Source of the DNA: Nemophila menziesii
Lineage: Eukaryota; Streptophyta; Magnoliopsida; Boraginales; Hydrophyllaceae
Length of the DNA stretch: 64,000 nt
Direction of reading: 5' to 3'
Assembly: GCA_029959085.1 (NCBI GenBank)
Contig: JARWIR010000010.1
Coordinates: 18,745,001 to 18,809,000, forward strand
Of this stretch, positions 1-10,940 are shown in pieces (positions within the stretch are counted from its first letter, which is position 1; every line of letters begins with the position of its first letter). A program made the position numbers and the translations under genes. The notes under the pieces were generated by a model. That model saw only the letters and a list, made by a program, of their open reading frames with translations. It made no database searches and was not told the DNA's origin.

Positions 1-390
1 CACCTTAACTACCATTTACACATTATTTAACCCTTGAAGATGTCCTTGAGCTCCCAATTCTCTGCTATTTTCAACCGATTCCCCTTACATTTGAATATTT
101 TCCTTTCCACAGTCTTTACATAGAGGTAATATTGAATTTTGTGACTAATTTCCTCCCCAGTACTCACTTTACCACCATGTAAGTGAGCATTTATGTTATT
201 CCAAATATAGTAAGTGAATGATTTAAACCAACCTGAGTATATCGTATTTAAGAATTTATCACTAGCTTGAGTTAAAATAAATTCCATAAGTGTATCCCAA
301 TTCTGCATAATTGGCATCCTGAAGATGCCATTATATACTAGTAAGATATAAGAACCGATAAATAAATAAAAGGACCAATAGTTCAATTAT
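1..390 (-). pseudogene. LINE 3' end fragment (tail after zf-RVT domain)
   Basis: A 119-residue reading frame (27-386, minus strand) matches the tail of plant L1-type LINE polyproteins. It shares the block FILTQASDKFLNTIY with VLIQAEDKFLSFIY of the plus-strand LINE near 35460, and the same basic stretch ending in ENWELKDIF (SWKLNDVF in the other copy). It holds only the region after the zinc-binding reverse-transcriptase domain, and no catalytic part is present. The element runs off the window edge at position 1, so its 3' limit is unknown. It is a dead fragment rather than a host gene. Confidence 0.65.
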
Positions 391-710
391 CAAAAATTAA
401 AAGGACCAGTTGTACAAGTAACTAAAATTCAAGAACCTAATTGTACAATTAACTAAAAACCAGACTTCCTTAAACTTCAATTATATACAATAGAAAGGAC
501 TACTTTTGCAATTATAAAAAATAAAGGATCAATTGTGCAATTACCTAAAATTCAAGACCCTAGTTGTACAATCAACGAAAATCCTATCTCCTTTTGACAT
601 TCCAATTATATACTATTAAAAATTACAATTAAAATTACTTTAAAGGACCAATATTGCAATTATCAAAATTAAAAAAGACCAATTGTGCAATTACATAAAA
701 TTATGAAATT
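370..710. repeat. Imperfect AT-rich tandem repeat
   Basis: The phrase GGACCAATTGTGCAATTA and variants recurs at about 371, 401, 524 and 674, followed each time by ACTAAAATTCAAGA-like sequence. The spacing is irregular (roughly 120-150 bp for the larger units). No coding potential is seen. It sits between the LINE fragment and the SINE. Confidence 0.55.
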
Positions 711-832
711 ATTCCAATAGATTACTCTAATATTATATAACACGAAATTAATACAATATAACTAAAACATGCATTCATAAATCAATGGTAAATCGAAATT
801 TAAAAAAAGAATTTGAAAAACCCTAACCTTAA

Positions 833-1001
833 TTTTTTTTTTTGAATAAAGGAGAGAGCCACTTTGGACTCGGAGTAAATGACTCCAATGAGATTCGATC
901 CCAGGACCTCTTGGTCTCTGCGGAGTAACCTAACCACTAGGCCAACTATCGATCTCAAAGAAAATATATCATTTTACCAATGAGCTAACTTATGATTCAT
1001 G
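833..1001 (-). mobile_element. tRNA-derived SINE with target-site duplication
   Basis: Read on the minus strand this carries RNA polymerase III promoter boxes. The A box is TGGCCTAGTGGTTAGG (complement of 929-945) and the B box GGGATCGAATCTC (complement of 890-902), about 40 bp apart as in tRNA genes. It ends in an A-rich tail (the T run at 833-844 on the plus strand). The 10-mer CTAACCTTAA occurs at 823-832 and 1002-1011 and looks like the target duplication. A second A-box-like segment, TTAGCTCATTGGTA, lies nearer its 5' end. It does not fold as a full tRNA, so a SINE is preferred to a tRNA gene. Confidence 0.7.
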
Positions 1002-1011
1002 CTAACCTTAA

Positions 1012-1761
1012 ATTTTAGGTATAATAGAAGATGGCTTGAGTAGGATCCTTGAAGCGGCCGGAAGAAGACACACCAACGGCGGCGGCGCGGACGGCGTTGA
1101 GGGCGGTGGCTTTATGAACTCCCGTAATGGGGCTTATGAGTTATGCTCTCGCTATTTGTTGTGGTCGCCCAACCGCCCTTATTATGTAACTATGGGTGAC
1201 ATCTCTTTTTAAAAGGTGAGGTAGCCCAATTTAGTATATAAAGAAAAAATTAAAAGAAATTGGAATAATTGAAAAAGAGTAATATTCTACCCCCTCTTGA
1301 AGAACCCGACTTTCTCCTCTGCTGCTACTCTGAAGCATCCATAACTATTGTTATCACTCCGATCAACAAGAAGTAAAATTCTCCAAAAACACAGTGTTAA
1401 AATGTAAAAAACAACTTTTAAGGTAAATTTCACTTTTCCCTCGGCGACCCCTGATCTATGTCAATTAGCATCCATAATCCGACCTCTTGAAGTAGTGAAT
1501 TCTCCAAGATCAGCAGTTGCTATCACGCCCTACCTCTTAACTCATCGGATCTCAATGATTTAAGTGTCAAATCGGAAAAGGTAAAGAAGCTTTATTCCAT
1601 TTACTTTTTAATGGTGATTCCAATTCAGAATGTAGCATTGGGGTTCGAAAATTATTCATCCTTCTTCTCCTAATCTCTTTTATTTTGTGTGAGGAATAAT
1701 ACAGTTCGGGTTTAATTTCTTAACATTCTCTTTCTATGCCGCTCACCAAAACACCCAAGTC
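1012..1761. other. Intergenic; short CpG-rich segment, otherwise nothing assigned
   Basis: Positions 1050-1112 are GC- and CpG-rich (GCGGCCGG, GGCGGCGGCGCGGACGGCG) in an AT-rich setting. The minus strand is open there in two frames, one reading HKATALNAVRAAAVGVSSSG. I do not recognise it. It may be an exon fragment or a captured promoter-proximal piece. The remainder to the copia insertion at 1762 shows no gene. Confidence 0.35.
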
Positions 1762-1766
1762 CTCCA

Positions 1767-2748
1767 TGTTGGAGATATACTTTCTCCAATGAACCATGTG
1801 ATATGTCAAAATGGTTTTTTACATTTCCCACATCGGTGGGATATAAGGAAAGATAACCATTTTTATACTTAGTGATTTTAACTAAGTTCAAATAGCCAAT
1901 AACCATGTACATGGCAAGGCAATGATCTAGCCCACACGCGCGCACCACCACCACCACCCACCCGCCCGACCCGGCCCGGCACCGGCGACGGCGACGGCGT
2001 AAGGCGTGGGTCGTGGGGCGTGGGTCGTGGGTCGTGGGTCGTGGGGAGTTTGGGGAGTTTGGGGAGTTTGGGGAGTCAAAAAATGAAAAATGAAATGGAT
2101 TTTGTACCAGCTCTTATAGTAGTAGTTGACCACTCCAACTCAAACGTAAAAGACAAACCTCCACCAATCTCGCACGCGTTAAAGGGAAAGAATATCCAGC
2201 TGCTGTTACTTAGTCAAATAAAAACGTGGGAATTGAGAATAGGAAAGTCAAAACGGATCAGTTACAAAGTTGTGGGGGTTACAAGGCAATCAAAAACGTC
2301 AAATCAATTCCGGGAGGGAATCATGGGATTTAATGGACGTTTCTGACTTGGGTATTCCACTCCTCACCACTATATATAGTGCTCTCATTCCACTCTCTAA
2401 AGCTACGAACACTCAAAAGAAAAAACTCTCTGCCTCACCACCTCTCTCTATATTTTTCCCTACCTTCGTAGTAGTTCTGTTAGAGATACCGGTCACGCCG
2501 GAATATCTTTTTAACAACGGTGACGATTGTGTGTTTTTTCTTTCCGTGTAAGTGTATCGTTTTTGTTATTTCCGTGTAACGTTTTGATTCCGATTTTTGT
2601 AATCGTATTTCCGTGTAATTGTTATTCGATTGTTGTAATCGCATTTCGATTTTTGTAATAGTTAGTTTCTTTCCAAAACATTTTTCTTTTCATTTGTTTT
2701 TCCGGAAACCATTTTCTCTTGTACAACTGGTGGTTATTTAATATAACA
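1767..2748 (+). repeat. 5' LTR of copia element (982 bp)
   Basis: Starts TGTTGGAGATATAC and ends TTTAATATAACA. It is 32 bp longer than the 3' LTR because it holds more copies of GTCGTGG-type units and of TTTGGGGAG (about 2003-2079). A GC-rich tract with CACC and CCCG runs lies at about 1933-2000. A sequence matching a primer binding site was not found directly after it (see findings). Confidence 0.95.
2371..2378 (+). promoter_or_regulatory. TATA box in the 5' LTR
   Basis: TATATATA in the context CACCACTATATATAGTGC, placed so that transcription would start near 2400. The same box is at 7979-7986 in the 3' LTR. Assigned from sequence and position only. Confidence 0.65.
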
Positions 2749-2793
2749 ATTTAAAAAGATATTCATTTTCTTTTCCACCGGTTATTTTTGAAA

Positions 2794-5700
2794 ATGGCTC
2801 TTCCTATTTCGGCTGTTGGTTCTTCTTTGAACACTAAGCCTCTTCTCGACGCAAACAAGTTGGAACCCCTTAATGGTTCTAACTATAAGCGTTGGGTGCA
2901 AAAATTAATGATATGCCTTGAACAGTATGAACTTGACTTTGCTATAGTCGAGGCTCCTCCACTTTTGGAGATTGGAGCTCATACTGAACAAGAGCTAGCT
3001 AGGCATGCTGCCCTCGAATCTAGGTTCAAAAGAGCTAACACCATGGCTCGGGGCTGGATGCTGAACAACGTTACTAATCCCATCTTTGACCTCCTTGCCA
3101 AAGAGAAATCGGCAAAGGTCATATGGGAAACTCTCGAGAAGAAATATGGGGCTGATGATTCGGGTAAGAAAAAGTACGTGACTGGGAATTGGTATAACTT
3201 TAGACTTACGGATTAGAAACCCATGACTGAACAACTTCACGTGTACGAGAACCTATGCGCGGAGGTAATCGCCGAAGGCATGAAGATGTGTGAAATTCTT
3301 CAAGCCAACATTTTGCTTGAGAAATTTCCCCCATCTTGGAGTGAATACCGCAACCACCTCAAGCACAAAAAGAAAGAAATGACCCTCCAAGAGCTCATCA
3401 GCCACATCCAAGTCGAAGAAGCGAATAGATTAAAGGATAAGTCAATTTCTTTCCCTTCTCATTCCTCCAAAGCTAATCTAGTCAAAGGTTCTGGCCAAGG
3501 TAACAAAGATAGGTTCAAAGGGAAGGGAAAGCAACAAGGGTCCAACAAATCTAAGTCTGGGGGAAATAAGAATCGCGGCAACACCAACAAACAAGGTGGA
3601 GGGTTCAAGATCTCTGGTAAGATTCAAAAAACTAAAGGGGCCTGTTACTGTTGTGGCAAAGAAGGGCACAAAGCTTTCGAATGTCCCCAGAGAGCTGGCC
3701 AGGGTCCCAAAGCCACCGCGAATCTGACTGAGACCGAAGAAATAATCGCTGCGGTAATGGTTGAGGTAAACTTGGTAGAGAATAAGAGCGAGTGGATCCT
3801 TGACACTGGAGCTTCTCGCCATTTCTGCGCAAACAAAGCCTTGTTCGAGAAATTCGAAAAAGCAACTGATGGTGAGTGTGTGTACTTAGGTGACTCTTCC
3901 ACCGCTGCTGTTCTTGGGAAAGGTCAAGTTCCCCTCAAACTCACCTCTGGTAAGACTCTTGAACTTAATGATGTTCTATTCGTCCCCTCTCTCCGTAGGA
4001 ACTTAGTTTCCGGGGCTCTCCTTAATAAAGTTAGTCTCAAACTTGTCTTCGAGGGGGGTAAAGTCATTATCACCAAAAATAACGAATTCGTGGGGAAAGG
4101 GTACCTTAATAATGGCTTGTTTGTTTTAAACACTGTAACCCTTAATGAGAATGCATCTAATTCCGCTTATATTGTTGAATCCGTTCAAACGTGGCACGGT
4201 AGATTAGGCCATTTAAATGTTGCGTCTATTAAAAGGCTTAAAAATCTTGGACTAATACCCGTTAACAACGTGGATGACTTTGAAAAATGTCAAATATGTG
4301 TAGAGTCCAAACTTGCGAAAAAACCTTTTAAATCCATTACCACGAGACAAACCAAATTACTTGAATTAGTTCATTCGGACTTAGCTGATTTTAAAAACTC
4401 CGCTAGTAGAGGAGGAAAACTTTACTACATAACCTTCGTAGATGACTACTCTAGGTTTACTAAAGTATATCTTCTTAAAACTAAAGATGAGGCGGAAAAT
4501 GCGTTTTTAAAATATAAAGCCGAAGTTGAAAACCAACTAGACTGTAAAATCAAACGACTTAGGTCCGATAGAGGAGGCGAGTATAGTTCTAATTCCCTTA
4601 AAGAGTTTTGTGAAACAAATGGAATTATCCACGAACTAAGTGCCCTTTATACACCCCAACAAAACGGCATAGCAGAAAGAAAGAATAGGTCCCTTAAAGA
4701 GACTATGAATGCCATGTTAATAAGTTCGGGTTTACCAAACAACATGTGGGGGGAAGCTGTCTTGTCAGCCTGTTATGTACTTAATAGGGTACCACATAAA
4801 TCCCTAGAAAAGACCCCGTATGAAATGTGGAAGGGTTTTCCACCAAACCTGAAATTTTTAAAAGTGTGGGGGTGCCTAGCCAAAGTCAAACTACCTGATT
4901 TTAAAACTGTCACCGTTGGTCCCAAAACCGTTGACTCAATTTTCATAGGGTACGCTCAGAATAGTGCGGCTTACAAATTCTTGTCATTAGAAGATAACTC
5001 TATTTGTGAATCTAGAGACGCTGAGTTCTTTGAACATGTTTTCCCTTTGAAAGATTTAAATACTGTCAATACTTCTTTACCTGTTGATAATTTATCTACT
5101 AATGATGTGGTACCTCTTTGTGATGTTTTTCCTAACCCCTCCACTTCCATGGAGCCTAGTAGTATTCCCGAGGAAGAACCTAGGAGAAGTAAGAGGCGCA
5201 GGATCGAGTCTAGCTTCGGCCCTGACTTTATAACAGCCTTTATAACAGAAGGCTCTCACATTGATCTATTAGACGAACAGGTAGTCAATTGCTTCCTTAT
5301 GGAGGATGACCCAAAAACTTATGATGATGCTTTAAAATCTATAGATGCTAGTTTTTGGAACGAGGCTATTAATAGTGAACTTGAGTCAATTAAAAGTAAC
5401 CATACATGGGAATTAACCGACCTACCTAGGGGTAGCAAAGAGATTAGTAGCAAATGGATTTTTAAGAAAAAATTGAGACCCGATGGCTCAATAGAAAAAT
5501 TCAAAGCCAGACTTGTTATTAAGGGCTTCACCCAAAAGAAAGGTCAAGATTACTTTGACACCTATTCCCCAGTGACCAAAATTGCCACGATAAGAACCCT
5601 TATTGCTTTAGCCGTCATTCACGAAATTGTAATACATCAAATGGATGTCAAAACCGCGTTCTTGAACGGAGATCTAGATGAAGAGATCTACATGGCTCAA

Positions 5701-6876
5701 CCTGGAGGGTGTGTGGTCCCTGGTCAAGGGGACAAAGTGTGTAAGTTGAAAAAATCCTTGTATGGTTTGAAACAGGCACCGAAAAAATGGTATGAAAAAC
5801 TAGATAGTACTCTCATTTCATATGGGTTTATAGCTAACACTTCTGACTCATGTGTTTACTCCAAGGTAACAAATTCAGAGTGTGTTATCATCTGCCTTTA
5901 TGTAGATGACATGCTCATCTTTGGTACTACTATTCATATTATAAATGAGACTAAACGCTTCTTGTCTTCCAGATTCGACATGAAAGATATGGGAGAAGCT
6001 GATGTAATACTTGGGGTAAAAATCATTAGAAGCAGTAATGGTATTACCCTGAATCAGTCTCATTACGTAGAAAGGATGCTGAAGAAGTTCAATTCCTTTG
6101 AGGTAATGCCTGTAAATACTCCTTATGATTCTAGCATCAACTTATCCAAACATGTTGGGGATGCTGTATCCCAAAATGAATATGCTAAAATCATAGGAAG
6201 TGTAATGTTCTTAATGAACTATACTCGACCCGATATTGCCTATGCCGTGAGTATACTTAGTCGCTATACTCATAACCCGAGTAGTGACCACTGGGTTGCA
6301 CTTCGCCGTCTATTGAAATACTTGAGGGGTACCATCGATCTAGGCTTGCACTATAACAAATTCCCTGCTGTCCTTGAGGGTTTTTGTGATGCAAACTGGA
6401 TCTCTGACAATGACGAAGTAAACTCCACCAGTGGTTATGTGTTCTCCTTAGGGGGAGGTGCTGTATCGTGGAAGTCTTCCAAACAGACTTGTATAGCACG
6501 CTCCACCATGGAGTCTGAGTTCATAGCACTAGAGTTAGCTGGGCAAGAAGCTGAGTGGTTGAGAAGTCTCTTATCGGATGTGCCACTTTGGGAAGGAAGT
6601 GCCACACCTGTATGTATCCACTGTGATTCACAAGCAGCCATTGGAGTCGCTCATAATAGCGCCTATAATGGGAAAAAGAGACATATTCGCATCAGACATG
6701 GATCAGTAAGACAATTACTGAAGAATGGTGTGATAGCCTTGGAATTTGTACGATCAGAAGAGAATCTAGCTGATCCGTTCACCAAAGGCTTGACCAGGAG
6801 ACTAGTCCTGGAGACGTCGAGGGGGATGGGTCTAAAACCCATTAAATGGGAACATGTGACTAATGAGTCAATGTGA
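2794..6876 (+). pseudogene. Copia gag-pol polyprotein with one gag stop codon
   Basis: One frame of 1361 codons interrupted by a single TAG at 3214-3216 (codon 141, inside the gag UBN2-type region); the frame continues unshifted afterwards. The start is the ATG at 2794, context AAAATGG. Visible in order: gag; zinc knuckle [14 protein letters not shown] from codon 284; aspartic protease with LDTGA (Asp at codon 337); GAG pre-integrase WHGRLGHLN; integrase with Asp 529, Asp 592 and Glu 628, a D-D-35-E pattern, and [12 protein letters not shown]; reverse transcriptase with [12 protein letters not shown] and YVDD (gat gac at 5905-5910); RNase H with CDANW and STMESEF; and a TKGL tail. Everything after the stop looks functional, so the element could be mobilised by proteins supplied by another copy. 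The nonsense codon is not at a gag-pol boundary, which argues against programmed readthrough. Confidence 0.93.
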
Positions 6877-7406
6877 TTTCCCCATCCCTAAGGCTCAAAC
6901 CTAAATCGTCTTGTGCATAGCCACTTGTGGTGGTTCTTTTGAGAAGGACCTGATGAAAAAGACGTACCGAGTGTTGAACTCACATTGAATTCATAGCCTT
7001 TGTGGTGGTTCTTTTGAGAAGGACTTGATGAATTCAAGGGTAACATTGAAACCCAAATGTTCATGGTAGAGTGTTGAGGAGACGTCCTTGCACCACTCTC
7101 AAATGAATAAATCCACCAAGTTCATAGCCCTTAAAGGGTGGTCCTTAGAGAAGGACTTGATGAACCAAAAGGTGATATTAGAGGGGACCATAACCTTGAA
7201 TCAGGTAGAGTATGTGCTGTGAGGGTCTCGATCGATAACCGTTAAAGTTCAAGAGTAAGTTCACTTAAACGGAATTCGGTGGTTGCCTCACTTCACTACG
7301 TGTCAATTCAAATCGCAAGATATTGACACTTAAGTACAATTCACCTATTCTTCTTTCTGGAACCTTCCCACAAAACCTTTTGTTGACATTCAAATGTGTG
7401 GGGGAT
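6877..7406 (+). repeat. Copia 3' untranslated region with triplicated motif and purine tract
   Basis: Noncoding stretch between the gag-pol stop and the 3' LTR. Three imperfect copies of a module like GTGGTTCTTTTGAGAAGGAC followed by TTGATGAA start near 6930, 7004 and 7138, the last more diverged. The segment GTGTGGGGGATT right before the LTR at 7407 is the likely polypurine tract for plus-strand priming. Confidence 0.7.
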
Positions 7407-8356
7407 TGTTGGAGATATACTTTCTCCAATGAACCATTTGATATGTCAAAATGGTTTTTTACATTTCCCACATCGGTGGGATATAAGGAAAGATAACCAT
7501 TTTTATACTTAGTGATTTTAACTAAGTTCAAATAGCCAATAACCATGTACATGGCAAGGCAATGATCTAGCCCACACGCGCGCACCACCACCACCACCCA
7601 CCCGCCCGACCCGGCCCGGCACCGGCGACGGCGACGGCGTAAGGCGTGGGTCGTGGGTCGTGGGTCGTGGGGAGTTTGGGGAGTCAAAAAATGAAAAATG
7701 AAATGGATTTTGTACCAGCTCTTATAGTAGTAGTTGACCACTCCAACTCAAACGTAAAAGACAAACCTCCACCAATCTCGCACGCGTTAAAGGGAAAGAA
7801 TATCCAGCTGCTGTTACTTAGTCAAATAAAAACGTGGGAATTGAGAATAGGAAAGTCAAAACGGATCAGTTACAAAGTTGTGGGGGTTACAAGGCAATCA
7901 AAAACGTCAAATCAATTCCGGGAGGGAATCATGGGATTTAATGGACGTTTCTGACTTGGGTATTCCACTCCTCACCACTATATATAGTGCTCTCATTCCA
8001 CTCTCTAAAGCTACGAACACTCAAAAGAAAAAACTCTCTGCCTCACCACCTCTCTCTATATTTTTCCCTACCTTCGTAGTAGTTCTGTTAGAGATACCGG
8101 TCACGCCGGAATATCTTTTTAACAACGGTGACGATTGTGTGTTTTTTCTTTCCGTGTAAGTGTATCGTTTTTGTTATTTCCGTGTAACGTTTTGATTCCG
8201 ATTTTTGTAATCGTATTTCCGTGTAATTGTTATTCGATTGTTGTAATCGCATTTCGATTTTTGTAATAGTTAGTTTCTTTCCAAAACATTTTTCTTTTCA
8301 TTTGTTTTTCCAGAAACCATTTTCTCTTGTACAACTGGTGGTTATTTAATATAACA
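7407..8356 (+). repeat. 3' LTR of copia element (950 bp)
   Basis: Matches the 5' LTR essentially base for base apart from two substitutions and fewer short tandem units around 7643-7683. It ends ATATAACA at 8356, followed directly by the CTCCA target duplication. Confidence 0.95.
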
Positions 8357-8361
8357 CTCCA

Positions 8362-9229
8362 CATATTTGGGGGGTAGTATTTACTTCCTCTCTTTATAAT
8401 GTTATTCATATTTATTCATCCGATACTAATTGATAAAACAGACCTTGTGTAGAGTTAGAATACAAGTATAATATATGTGACTAGGTAGGGTGCTATATAT
8501 TATCTGGATCTAGTCCATTAGAAAGTTTATAAGAAGTAATCGAGTGTAATACATAATATGATTTAGGAGATGATGACAGGCTCTCGTGCAACAATTCAGG
8601 AGGGACCAGCCAATCGAGTCATCATGATGTGTCGTATAGCTCCATTAGGGGTTGATCTTAGTCAGCATTGCTCCATCCGGAGGGCTGATCACAGGTGGGA
8701 AAGCTCCATATGGGGCAGACCGCACACAGATCTCATGGGCCGCTGCATATGATTCTTGCATGTGACAAGGACCGGTGTTAAGTGATTTGACGGGGAGTTA
8801 TTTTATTTTCGACAAGCTATCTTATGTTTGTTTAGATCTATGTGTATACTATGGTGTAGATAATAATGTCTCTGTTTTTTTTGGTACAATTCTATAAGGG
8901 TATTTTAAGTCATTTCTTGTTTCTCCTTTCTTCATCTCCAAAATTTTCTCATATTTGCATCACATTTACAATTTCAACATTATTTTATCTCCACTCTGCA
9001 TCATATATTACTATTTTCAATTCATTTGAACAACGTGATTGAAGAAATCAACACAATATGAAGAAAATAGTTAACTAAAAGACTCAATAAATTATAATCC
9101 TTAATCAAAATGTAACAAGCAAATAACGTTGGGTTCTTGGTTTACTTTTATATCATACATCTTAATTTGATGGAATAGAATAGAAAAGAGATGAGCAAAT
9201 CCAAAAAATATAAAAAAAAGAATACAACA
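8362..9229. other. Intergenic, no recognised gene
   Basis: AT-rich sequence with one short frame at 8570-8752 (60 residues) that I cannot assign and that lacks supporting context. Nothing else is supported. Confidence 0.4.
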
Positions 9230-9700
9230 ATGTGTGAACTAAATTGATTAATCATCTTCACTAGAGCTGGAAATATGGAAAGAATGCCGTGAATTTGTCC
9301 CTGTCAAAAGTGGGTTCAAGATAAGATTATATGGTTTGTAACCAAACCATTGAGGAGTATGATTTAATACCCTCTAAATACAAGAATTCCTGTCAAAATG
9401 CAAAACGTTGATTTTTAGCCTAATATTTTGGTTAGAATAAATGAAAAAAAATTAAAAAGATGAATCAAATACTCACTATTTACCAGTCTTACTGTGGATT
9501 CTGCTTCTACCCGAAAATTATTTGCCTCATAAATCCGCTTGATAAGTTCCACATTCGATCTGCATGATTAATAAGTTTTAATTCCAATAGTCAACAACAT
9601 ATACGAGTTATAAAGAGAAAATATATAATTATTATATAATCTTACATTCTGGGGAAGTTGATTCCCATGAGGCCAAGAGGCTGAAAAAAGATGGCATTAC
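9230..9700 (-). pseudogene. Possible orphan exons of an unrecognised gene
   Basis: On the minus strand a short exon-like piece (about 9684-9649) reads PLGLMGINFPR and is followed by the donor GTAAGA. After an acceptor CATGCAG near 9561 a second piece reads SNVELIKRIYEANNFRVEAE and ends at a possible donor GTAAGACTGG near 9490. A third candidate follows an acceptor TTTTGACAG near 9300. Joining the first two keeps the frame. I do not recognise the protein, and no start codon or full gene is visible, so this may be the remains of a gene or a captured fragment. Confidence 0.35.
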
Positions 9701-10379
9701 ACAACCATTCAATTAAGAATCTGATCCAATTAAAAACTTCACGTTGATCGAATAAGAGGTGGTTAGATTTTAGGTGAGGTGGGTTGAGCAATTACGACAC
9801 TCGCACAAGCCCACACGCGAACCTCGATTATGGAGGTTGAGTGGACTTTCGGTGCAGCTCGATTTTCCTGAAGCTGAATCTTGGCGTTCTAAAAAACAAT
9901 AGTAGATGATTTCTTTTTTTTTAAAGCGCAAATTAGTGATTTAGGTCTAACTAATGTATGGATTCATAAGGTTAGATGAAAGAGTAAATAAGGATATATT
10001 GTTATTTTCTGCAACTCAGTAAATCAAAAAGGGCATACAGAATAGTTTTTTATTAGAAACTAGCAAAAAAACTAGCAAAAAGGTCTCTATTTATTCTTAC
10101 AACTCTTCTTGATAATGATCTACATCACGTAGATCATTGAAAAACTCATCACATGAACGGAAGAACAATACTTCTTCACGTCATGAAAAGAAAGACCAAC
10201 CTGGTATCCTTTTCGTCCAAGTTCATTATTTAAAGCTATCTGCTCAACGGAATTTGACCTTTTTTTTGATAAGGTGATAGATTTTATAGCTCCAACCTTA
10301 AAAACATTACATAGTTCAGGGACTAATAGACACATGAAGTCTAATTAGTCTATAAAAGAGTAAAAACAACCTAATAAGG
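9701..10379. other. Intergenic; short perfect palindrome
   Basis: No gene assigned. Positions 10114-10138 form a perfect 10-bp stem (AATGATCTAC / GTAGATCATT) with a 5-base loop. A 71-residue minus-strand frame at 10120-10335 is not recognisable. Confidence 0.4.
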
Positions 10380-10940
10380 AAGCTATACTCTAACTGTTGA
10401 ACTATTACAACTCATTACATTTTAAATAGATCAAGTAACTTTCACATATCAGCTAAATATGTGTTCTCATTAGTACTTTTAAACTTTCTGCAGCCATTAA
10501 TCCTAAGTTGTACCAAAGTTTGAATTATGCTCATTATTTGCTCTTTAGTACATGTTCTTGTGTCATGAATTCTATTGTTCCTTTCATTCCACATAGTATA
10601 TAAAAGCAGTGAACCAACTGCCAATAATTGCACTGCGCATAGGACTAGAACATTGATTGAGATACACTTCATTAACATCAATCCAGCTACTGATATGAGA
10701 GGCATGAATTATTATATTTACTCCAGCAATTGTTGAAGATTCTTCTTGTGAAAAAGTAGAGGACAAAGAGATGATCCCTGTCTTCAATTTGATTGTAACA
10801 TAATTCACACAAATTATTGCTGATGATACCCCAACTTTGCATTCTAGATTATGTAGGAAGTCTATCCATATAACAAAGCCAAGAAATGAAACCACATCTG
10901 GGCAAATTGTATTTACTCCATACATATTTAGTCCAACTCA
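10380..10940 (-). pseudogene. LINE zf-RVT fragment, frameshifted
   Basis: Minus-strand frames between about 10940 and 10442 read in pieces as the zinc-binding reverse-transcriptase domain of plant LINEs, with FISWLCYMDRLPT and the Cys motif LCELC in one frame and a tail with WNERNNRIHD in another. Several stops and frame changes break it. It lies just downstream of the 3' end of the subtilase gene, in the same orientation. Confidence 0.6.

Larger units (their letters stand above)
1762..8361 (+). mobile_element. Nearly intact young Ty1/copia LTR retrotransposon
   Basis: A complete insertion: 5-bp target duplication CTCCA at 1762-1766 and 8357-8361, 5' LTR 1767-2748, gag-pol frame 2794-6876, purine-rich tract just before 7407, and 3' LTR 7407-8356. 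Both LTRs begin TGTTGG and end ATAACA. By eye they differ at only about two base substitutions (around 1797/7437 and 2704/8312) plus copy number of two short tandem repeats, so insertion was recent. The domain order protease, integrase, reverse transcriptase, RNase H is that of copia elements. One in-frame stop in gag makes this copy defective on its own. Confidence 0.95.

Noticed and set aside
820..832. Telomere-like AAACCCTAACC
   Set aside because: Only a single unit is present; no array.
848..958. A functional tRNA gene
   Set aside because: A and B boxes are present but I could not fold a full cloverleaf, and the unit has an A tail and target duplication, so a SINE is the better call.
1927..2133. 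Pro/Thr-rich minus-strand ORF in the LTR (also at 7265-7741)
   Set aside because: It arises from the GTCGTGG and GGGGAGTTT tandem repeats and GC-rich runs of the LTR; its length follows repeat number, not selection.
3214..3216. Programmed readthrough of the copia gag stop
   Set aside because: The TAG is in the middle of the gag domain, not at a gag-pol boundary, and is followed by AAACCC rather than a known readthrough context. A nonsense mutation is simpler.
3478..3902. Several minus-strand ORFs inside copia gag-pol
   Set aside because: They are antisense shadows of the gag and protease frame with no family features.
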